64,000 bases of DNA from Glebionis coronaria (taxonomy: Eukaryota > Streptophyta > Magnoliopsida > Asterales > Asteraceae): contig JANFOE010000587.1 of the NCBI GenBank assembly GCA_025667525.1, positions 531,568 to 595,567 on the forward strand, in the 5' to 3' direction. The position numbers and the translations under genes were made by a program. A model generated the notes under the pieces. That model made no database searches, had not been told where the DNA came from, and saw only the letters and a program-made list of their open reading frames with translations. How positions within the stretch are numbered: position 1 is the first letter of the stretch; each line of letters begins with the position of its first letter. Shown here piece by piece: positions 57,445 to 64,000 of the stretch.

Positions 57445-59241
57445 TGATAAGTGTGTAAACACCCATCCTTTTTACCACTTAATTACAATAATTACCGAGC
57501 CAAAACGTGTATTTTATGTCATTTATGTCGGAATTATGTGTGGTTTGTGTTTTTGTTGTGATTTAGGACGAAAAGGTGAAAAGTGAAGAAAACACGGGCA
57601 TTTACGGACTTTTATTGAAGAAAAAGATGAAAGACGAAGTCAAGAAGTCAAGAGTGCAAAAAGAACGGAAGTTCAAGACCAATTCTGAAGATTTATCGAA
57701 GAAAAAGTCAAAAGACGGAAGTTTACTAAAAGCCGAAGAACTTAAGTCTTATTTATTGAAGAATTAAAAGACGAGTCCAAAGAAATCCCGAGCCAAAAGT
57801 CATTAAAGTCCAAGATTTAAGAAGATTAAAAGGCTTAATGACTAATGGTGCAATTAACAAAGGATTAAGAAGAGAAGGACCTAATGATGCAATTAAGAAG
57901 AAATGAAGGAAGGGAGGAAGCTTCCTAAGCACTCCTTAATCCTCCCCTATAAATAGATTAGGAAGTTAATCATTTCGTTTTGTTGGCTAATAGTGACAAT
58001 TAGTTCTTCCATTTTACTTATCTTGTCATTTACTTTTCATGTCCATTTTTAAATACCTTGTCTTGCACCTTAAATTCATTTAATTTCAAGTAAGTTTCCA
58101 TTTAATTCTTGTCAATCTTTACTTTATCTTGTTAATCTCCTATCTACCTTTCTTAATCTTTGATTTTTATGTTTATGTTTATGTTCATGTTCATGTTCTT
58201 ATTTTGATCAAAGTGGGTTTTGATTATTGTGATTAGTTTTGTTAGTTTTGTTGATTTTGATTGTTTGTTTATGTTTAGTAGATGCTCTATGATTAGTTTG
58301 ATTTGATTTTGTGGTTGATTTTGCTTGAGTTTTATTAGATTCGTGTGTATATTGTGTTCCCTGTTCTTCGGGGTGTTTGTTTTCCTGTTTCTGATCTTTC
58401 CCAGGTAAGTTCCGGATCAGCAGAAACTTTCGAACCAAGAAGTTGGCTTAGGAAGTTCCGAACCAGCAAGACTTCCGAACCAGGGAAGTTCCGAGCAGAG
58501 AAGTTCCGAACCAATTAAAGGTTCCGAATCAGGAAGACTTCCGAACCAAAAGTTCCGAACAAGGAAGATCCGAACCAGGAAAGTTCCGAACAAACGTCCG
58601 AACCAAGAACTTCCGAACCAAGGCGTGTTTGAGAAGTTCCAATTTAATTGAGTTCCGAATCAGTTAAGTTCCGAACGAAGGATTGTTCTGGATAAGTGAC
58701 ATATTCAGAATAGGAAATTTGTTCCGGATCAAGGATTTTGGTAATATTCCGAGCGAAGAAGAATCATTCCGAACGAAGGTGACATTCCGGATGAGTGATT
58801 GTTCCGGACGAAGGATTGTTCCTAAATGAGCTGTTTTCAGGTTCTTTTTAGTTTTTGTCTTTGAATTTTAATTTCAAGCTTTATTTTTCCGCCTTTTTCC
58901 TTAGTCGCACTTTAAGTTCATTTTGCCTTAGATTTATTTCAGCCTTGTCGTGGTTTAAGTTTTAGTTGCGTTTTAAGTTTGCCTTAGATAGTTTTAAGTT
59001 TGCGTTATTTACTTTAGTGCCTTTTAATTCTCGTCACGCTTTTAAATACTTGCGCTTTTACTTTAAGTTAGAATTAGATTTACTTACCCGCTCATTTACA
59101 TTAATTGTTTTGCACCTTTAATTACTACAACGACACAACTATTTGTTTCACCAAGAACGACTGAGTCACGCATAGTTAATCCATTTTTCAATTCGAAGAG
59201 ACTGTGACGATAACTTTTTACATACAAAATCTCATGTATCA
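57445..59241 (+). repeat. 3' LTR of element Z
   Basis: 1797 bases matching 50180-51975, with its own TATA box (57948-57955) and TTCCGAAC array (58403-58830). Followed by AGGAT. Confidence 0.92.
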
Positions 59242-59246
59242 AGGAT

Positions 59247-60228
59247 CAACATGAATCCCCTTGCTATCTATAACGTGACCTAGAAATTGTACTCTTGGCA
59301 ACCAAAAATCACACTTCGAGAACTTAGCGTACAATTCCTCCTTCTTAAGCAATTCCAATATTATCTTAAGATGTTCCTCATGTTCCTTCTCATTCCTTGA
59401 GTAAATCAGTATGTCATCGATGAACACAATGACAAACTTGTCCAAATACGGTTTACACACCCGGTTCATGAGGTCCATAAACACAGCAGGTGCGTTTGTC
59501 AAACCGAATGGCATCACTTGGAACTCATAGTGTCCATACCTAGTCCTAAAAGCAGTCTTTGCAACATCTTCCTCACGGACTCTTAATTGGTGATAACCAG
59601 ACCTAAGGTCAATCTTCGAGTAAACGCTCGATCCTTGCAACTGATCAAACAGATCATCGATCCTAGGTAACGGGTAACGGTTCTTGATGGTAAGTTTGTT
59701 CAACTCACGATAGTCGATACACATTCGAAAACTCACATCCTTCTTCTTCACAAATAAGACTAGAGCTCCCCAAGGTGAAGAACTCGGCCTTATGAATCCT
59801 TTATCAGTCAACTCTTGTAGTTGTGTCGCTAGTTCTTGCAATTCCGACGGTGCTAAACGGTAAGGCGCTCGAGCAACAGGTGCAGCTCTCGGTATTAAAT
59901 CGATCTGGAGTTCAACTTGTCTAGCCGGCGGTAATCCAGGAAAATCTTCAGGAAAGACTTCCGGAAAATCCCGTACGATAGGTACATCTTCCAACCGTTT
60001 TTCTTCCGTCTGCTTTTCAGTAACACAGGCTAAAAATACGTGGCAACCTTCCGACAACAACTTCTGAGCCTTGACACGCGAGATAATGTTCAGTCGTGAC
60101 TTCCCTTTTCCGTTACTTGTATCCCCTTGTACCTCCAAAACTTCATCACCAAATGGTAAACGAACGATCTTCTCGTCACATACAATCGTAGCACGATATC
60201 TCGACAACCAATCCATTCCGACAATCAC
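59247..60228 (-). pseudogene. 5' half of element H pol: end of protease, reverse transcriptase
   Basis: Minus strand: [14 protein letters not shown] (end of the protease domain), a linker, then the RT of a Ty3/gypsy element: RVAPYRLAP-like [65 protein letters not shown] (motif A region), [25 protein letters not shown], the catalytic FIDDILIYS and [15 protein letters not shown]. It stops at the nested insertion; the next residues of the domain lie at 50179 and below. A missing base near 60230 also puts it out of frame with gag. Confidence 0.92.
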
Positions 60229-61574
60229 GTTAAACTCCCTAACTCAACAGGCATAAGGTCTATTACGAAAGGATGACCTAGAAGATTTAAAGTGCATCCA
60301 CGAAGTATAGTGTCGGCTTCTATCAACTTCCCATTAGCTAACTCAATAGTGTACTTAGTGTCTAAGGGCGAAGGGGTCACATCAAGCAAAACACTAAAAG
60401 CAGTCGACACAAAACTCCTATCGGCTCCAGTATCAAATAAAATAGAAGCATAACGACCATTGAGAAGAAACGTACCCGTCACGACGTCGGGGTTTTGTTG
60501 CGCTTCTCCTCCTCCTATCACATAGACCCTTCCACGAGCTTCCCCAGCTTTAGCAATCTTTCCTTGGTCCTTATTCTTTTTCTTTGGGCACTCATTGCTG
60601 TAGTGTCCCTTTTGCTGACATTCAAAGCAAGTGACGTTGGCTTTCGTGTTGGGTGGTGACTTACAATCTCTAGCAATGTGTCCAGTTTTCTTGCAGTTGT
60701 GACATTGTACATTGCATTGTCCATTATGGTGACGCTTGCATCGATTGCACAGAGGTAACGTCCCATTGTACACTCCCTTTTCCCCAGTACCAGCAGTGTA
60801 CGCTTTCACGGTGTCTTGCCTCTTATTAGGATAGTTCCCATGGTTGTTCCTTTGGTTATTACCCCATTTTCTCTTGTTGTCCGCGGCATTCCCAGCATTT
60901 GCTCGAACAACTTGGTCCATCAGACTGTGAGCCATCCTTATAGCATCACTAACTTTTGTCGATCCAGACGATGTCACATTCCCTTGAACTCTACCAGGTA
61001 AACCCCAAATATAGCGCTCAACCTTCTTTTCTTCATCCGGAACCATTTCAGGACATAGCAAACACAATTCTTGGAACCTCCTAGTGTACGTACCAATGTC
61101 ATTGTTCTTCACAGTCAGGTTCCATAATTCGATTTCCATTTTCTGAATCTCATTACGAGGACAGTACTCCTTAGTCAACAACTTCTTAAGTTCCTCCCAA
61201 CTCATTCCATAAGCCTCCTCGGCTCCAGCCGTCTGCACATGGGTGTTCCACCATGTCAACGCTCCAGCAGCTAAAGTACAAGTAGAATAAGTCACTTGGT
61301 TTTCAACAGCACATCCACTAACACGGAACACAGCTTCCATCTTTTCGACCCAACGAGCTAATCCGACAGCTCCTTCAGTACCATTAAAAGTCAAAGGGTC
61401 ACAGCTTCTAAAGTCCTTGTAAGTACACGGCTTAGGCGGTCGATTGTCAACATTGTTCGGTGATGCTTCGTTCACGTTGTTGTTAGCTTGAACGTTTGCC
61501 AGTGCAGCAGTCACTCGTTGCGTAATCAGTGCTTCCAATTGTGCGTCAGTCATTCCGTTACGTGTGTTCACCAT
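60225..61574 (-). CDS. Gag and start of protease of element H
   Basis: 449 codons from ATG 61574. Residues about 60-200 are the retrotransposon gag domain ([44 protein letters not shown]). Then a basic N-rich linker and zinc knuckles: an atypical CNRC...H...C (276-287) and two regular CCHC knuckles (C291-C304, C316-C329). The protease catalytic motif FDTGADRSF is at 380-388. The frame ends at ELGSLT because of a one-base loss; relatives continue straight into VIVGMDW. Nucleic-acid binding and particle formation are inferred from the family. Confidence 0.9.
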   Translation of the reverse strand: MVNTRNGMTDAQLEALITQRVTAALANVQANNNVNEASPNNVDNRPPKPCTYKDFRSCDPLTFNGTEGAVGLARWVEKMEAVFRVSGCAVENQVTYSTCTLAAGALTWWNTHVQTAGAEEAYGMSWEELKKLLTKEYCPRNEIQKMEIELWNLTVKNNDIGTYTRRFQELCLLCPEMVPDEEKKVERYIWGLPGRVQGNVTSSGSTKVSDAIRMAHSLMDQVVRANAGNAADNKRKWGNNQRNNHGNYPNKRQDTVKAYTAGTGEKGVYNGTLPLCNRCKRHHNGQCNVQCHNCKKTGHIARDCKSPPNTKANVTCFECQQKGHYSNECPKKKNKDQGKIAKAGEARGRVYVIGGGEAQQNPDVVTGTFLLNGRYASILFDTGADRSFVSTAFSVLLDVTPSPLDTKYTIELANGKLIEADTILRGCTLNLLGHPFVIDLMPVELGSLT

Positions 61575-61883
61575 TGTTTCTCTGCGTTAAGACAACAATG
61601 CAAATAAGGTTCAAGCACGAATATACACGTTATATATTTCTTATGCTAAAATAGAATGCAGAATTTAACAGTACAACAACATAAAAAGGATAGTCACTGG
61701 TCAAGGTCATAAAGTTAAATTCCCATTCATAATCAAAATATCGAGTACATAGTCATAAAATAAGAGTATGATTACATCTAGTCTACTCCAACTAACCGAG
61801 TACTACTCTAGTTTAGTGGATACAATACCCAAAAGATAAAGATGCCAATCTACTCTAGAATTAAGCACAATAACGATGAATCT

Positions 61884-63038
61884 CTAAGTGCGACGACAAC
61901 GATCACACTCAGCACATCTCGGTGAATCACTCCTCGGGTCTCCATCTGCAGCTCGGTCTCCTCCACGAACTGACTCCAACTCTCGCCTCAACCTAGCAAC
62001 CTCCTCAAGTGTGGTATCCAACAAGTCACGGGTATCCTCGTTATCCTCTAACAATCCAAAAACCGCATCCTCAAGTAGACGAAAACGAACAGCATCTGAA
62101 TCCCTAGCAGATCCTATCATAACAACACATGACCTAGGTCTAGAGGGCTCTCCAACATGATGAGTAGGTGGTGTAGAAACACTAGTAGCAACTCGACTCC
62201 CATGAGTAGGCGATGCCTCAGGTGTAGTGTATGAATCAGGCATACGAATCTTCTTCCGTGGGCATGACGAATCAGAATCGGACAAAGCTCGAGATCTAAC
62301 ATCGGATAGTCCAACTACATCAGCAGGTGGTACAGTATCATCGGAATCAGTATAAACCTCAGCTGGTGGCGTACCCCATAAAGCTTCCCTCTCCTCTCTA
62401 AACCGCTGACATGGAACAGAAGGCTTCTTCCTCAAGTTGGACGTCTTCCTAATCTCACTCCTCCTACTAGGCTCAACTCTCTCAGGTACAACAGTCAAAG
62501 CATCAACCCTACTATCATCATCAGCCTCAGCATCCTCGCTATCACTACTATCCACAACCATCCTAACGTCAGTATCACTCTCAATCTCATCATCCCTGTC
62601 CTCATCATCCCCACGATCTACCTCATATCCATCCATATCATCATCACCCTCATGATCTACCTCAAAACCATCCATATCATCCTCATGACCTACATCATGT
62701 CCATCCATACCCTCATCACCCTCGTGATCTACCTCAATACCATCCACGTCATCCTCATCATCCTCATCGTCCTCACTACCACTAACCCAGTCGATCAAAG
62801 TACGATGCACAAAAGGTGGCATCCCATCAACAACATCGGAAGTATCAGACAATACATCAGGCTCACCCTCATCATCCTCCTCCGGATCCTCGTCAGGGTC
62901 ATACTCCGCACCTTCCTCCTCAGGATCAGCCTCCTCTGGGTTATTCTCCGGCTCAACATGATCTGGTACCATCTCAATCTCGTCTTCCCACTCTTCGTCA
63001 GCAGAGTCGGGCTGGTAAGAAACAGTAGATGACGACAT
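61884..63038 (-). CDS. Extra acidic coiled-coil ORF upstream of gag in element H
   Basis: 384 codons from the ATG at 63038-63036, just after a TTGTTGCAG|GTT acceptor-like site; an upstream start at 63050 would add four residues. Residues about 15-70 are almost purely acidic (E, D, P). Residues about 95-150 contain tandem units of about 16 residues (EVDHEGDDDMDGYEVDRGD type). A basic stretch follows (RRSEIRKTSNLRKKPS, about 205), then S/T-rich sequence, a helical segment (EDAVFGLLEDNEDTRDLLD) with a coiled coil, and a CAECDRCRRT end. No retroviral domain recognised. It is transcribed in the same sense as gag-pol, lies between primer site and gag, and is fully open although pol is broken. Function unknown. 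Confidence 0.75.
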   Translation of the reverse strand: MSSSTVSYQPDSADEEWEDEIEMVPDHVEPENNPEEADPEEEGAEYDPDEDPEEDDEGEPDVLSDTSDVVDGMPPFVHRTLIDWVSGSEDDEDDEDDVDGIEVDHEGDEGMDGHDVGHEDDMDGFEVDHEGDDDMDGYEVDRGDDEDRDDEIESDTDVRMVVDSSDSEDAEADDDSRVDALTVVPERVEPSRRSEIRKTSNLRKKPSVPCQRFREEREALWGTPPAEVYTDSDDTVPPADVVGLSDVRSRALSDSDSSCPRKKIRMPDSYTTPEASPTHGSRVATSVSTPPTHHVGEPSRPRSCVVMIGSARDSDAVRFRLLEDAVFGLLEDNEDTRDLLDTTLEEVARLRRELESVRGGDRAADGDPRSDSPRCAECDRCRRT

Positions 63039-63296
63039 AACCTGCAACAACCAAAATGCGTATTAAAGCAGTTGTAGGGTATGCATAAATAATCATGTAT
63101 AGAAATTAAAGTATGCAAATCAACAAAATGCATATGTATATAATACATATTACGTATTACATAATATATATTACATATTACTTATAGTGTTATCCTACGT
63201 AATACATTACGTAGTACACATACATATACAGAGTAACAAGTAGCCACATCGGTTATAGTCTAGGCTTAAGATGCAAACCTAGTTCTCTATAACCAA

Positions 63297-63309
63297 GGCT
63301 CTGATACCA
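63297..63309 (-). other. Primer binding site of element H
   Basis: TGGTATCAGAGCC on the minus strand, four bases inside the 5' LTR; matches the initiator tRNA-Met 3' end used by many plant retroelements. Confidence 0.9.
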
Positions 63310-63313
63310 ATTC

Positions 63314-64000
63314 TGTAACACCCCAAAATGTGATATGCGGAAACGGTGAAGCTCGGGGGCTGTTAGGTCATTGTATCATAGTTCAAGGTACAAGAGAACG
63401 ACTCTAAATGAGACGTTTTATAAAATACCTCGTTGAATTTAAATTAAAAGCATCACAGTACAAAAGGTCTCAGTTTCAAAAGATAGTGCAGCGGAATGTA
63501 AAAGTTTTAAACATCAACGAGATAATAGTTGAAAAGCACAAGTAAATAAATGTCCGAAGATAGCCAAGAAATGCATGCAGACTCCAAGTACTTCACACAA
63601 CAGATACAACTCATCATCAATTACCTGAGATAAATGCTAAATTGGGTCAACATAAAGTTGGTGAGAATATAGGTTTCAAGTAAAAATTCATAGTAATTCA
63701 ATTTCAGATTTCATTTCATGTACACATGCAACTATAGGAGGTATAGTGCCAAGTGTAGGATAAATTGGGTGTTCACAATATTTATGATAGCTAAGCTCGT
63801 GACATCGAAACTAGTGATCCAGTGCATACAATAGATTGCATACATAAATTTTGCCCCAATGGAGTACCTAGCCAAGATGACTCCGTTCATACAAATGGTA
63901 CACACTCGTCCGGTGTCAGAATGCCCGAGTGGAGGTTGTCAACCCTCAATAGATCTATCCGTAACATAAGAGCTTACTCCAGTAGAGTAACTAACGATTC
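63314..64000 (-). repeat. 5' LTR of element H (continues beyond the window)
   Basis: Begins TGTAACACCCC on the plus strand like 44913 and stays collinear with the 3' LTR for all 687 bases seen, with about ten differences. By comparison with the other copy some 2.4 kb more should follow. Confidence 0.9.

Larger units (their letters stand above)
50180..59241 (+). mobile_element. Athila-like gag-only LTR retrotransposon nested in element H (element Z)
   Basis: LTRs at 50180-51975 and 57445-59241 (1796 and 1797 bp; TGATAAGTG...CATGTATCA). The target duplication AGGAT is perfect (50175-50179, 59242-59246). The primer site TGGCGCCGCTGCCGG begins at 51978, as in Athila elements, and a purine tract AAGTGTAGGGGATT precedes the right LTR. 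The interior has gag, a broken protease region and an acidic tail frame but no RT, RNase H or integrase, so the element depended on helpers. This fits the class described as TR-GAG. It lies opposite to, and exactly within, the RT of element H. By eye the LTRs differ at about 20-30 positions. Confidence 0.93.
44913..64000 (-). mobile_element. Chromodomain Ty3/gypsy retrotransposon (Tekay/Del-like), minus strand, with nested insertion (element H)
   Basis: Minus-strand order from the right edge: 5' LTR (63314 to beyond the window), primer site, acidic extra ORF, gag with zinc knuckles and protease start, RT, [9-kb nested element], RNase H, integrase, chromodomain, purine tract, 3' LTR (44913-48044). 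The chromodomain and initiator-Met primer site fit the Tekay/Del chromovirus clade. The first 690 bases of the two LTRs differ at roughly ten positions by eye. The pol frame has several small frameshifts besides the insertion, so the copy is dead. The left flank is CCCTG; the right flank is outside the window. Confidence 0.9.

Noticed and set aside
62437..63032. Plus-strand frames antisense to the acidic ORF
   Set aside because: Shadows of the GAC/GAG-rich minus-strand repeat; S/T/L and I-rich low-complexity products.

Overview
This window looks like nuclear DNA of a flowering plant, probably Asteraceae. It has spliced genes with GT-AG and one GC-AG intron, plant L1-type LINEs ending in RNase H or zf-RVT domains, Ty1/copia and Ty3/gypsy LTR retrotransposons, SINEs and MITEs. 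The family hint comes from the long coiled-coil/zinc-knuckle pseudo-ORF at 8.7-10.9 kb, which resembles a gag-like protein I know as very abundant in Tanacetum-type composites. That is recall, not a search result. There is no sign of prokaryotic, organellar, rRNA or tRNA genes.

Layout. 1-6376: overlapping remains of two Tat/Athila-like Ty3/gypsy elements (3' internal ends plus LTRs), with a small copia RT fragment between them. 6921-14002: a copia-type element with two 366-bp LTRs, no pol, a decayed gag-like frame and a striking TTCCGAA-rich leader. 14003-17346: a 5'-truncated, decayed LINE. 17400-20311: a small intact-looking gene (91 aa) whose 2.4-kb 5'UTR intron carries a MITE, a foldback element and a SINE. 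22273-22515 (minus): an intact RADIALIS-like single-MYB gene. 22.7-29.3 kb: gene-poor DNA with SINE traces. 29680-36845 (minus): a spliced ubiquitin-conjugating-enzyme-like gene of the plant UBC23/25 (UBE2O-like) type. Its active-site cysteine is replaced, and its first recognisable coding exon is split by a young 3.7-kb non-coding LTR element with a perfect 5-bp target duplication. 38.0-41.8 kb: a second LINE with several stops and a frameshift. 42.2-42.8 kb: a pepsin-type aspartyl-protease pseudogene. 44913 to beyond 64000 (minus): a large chromodomain Ty3/gypsy element (Tekay/Del-like) with 3.1-kb LTRs, an extra acidic ORF upstream of gag, and a 9-kb gag-only Athila-like element inserted cleanly in its reverse transcriptase (target duplication AGGAT).

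Only two genes look intact: the 91-aa small protein and the RADIALIS-like gene. The E2-like gene would read through were it not for the LTR insertion. The rest is layered transposable elements, and several insertion orders can be read directly from nesting and target-site duplications. The most interesting points are the recent LTR disruption of a cysteine-less E2, the similar TTCCGAA arrays in the transcript leaders of two unrelated retroelements, and the additional acidic coiled-coil ORF in the chromovirus. Coordinates and LTR identities were read by eye; no alignments or database searches were run.
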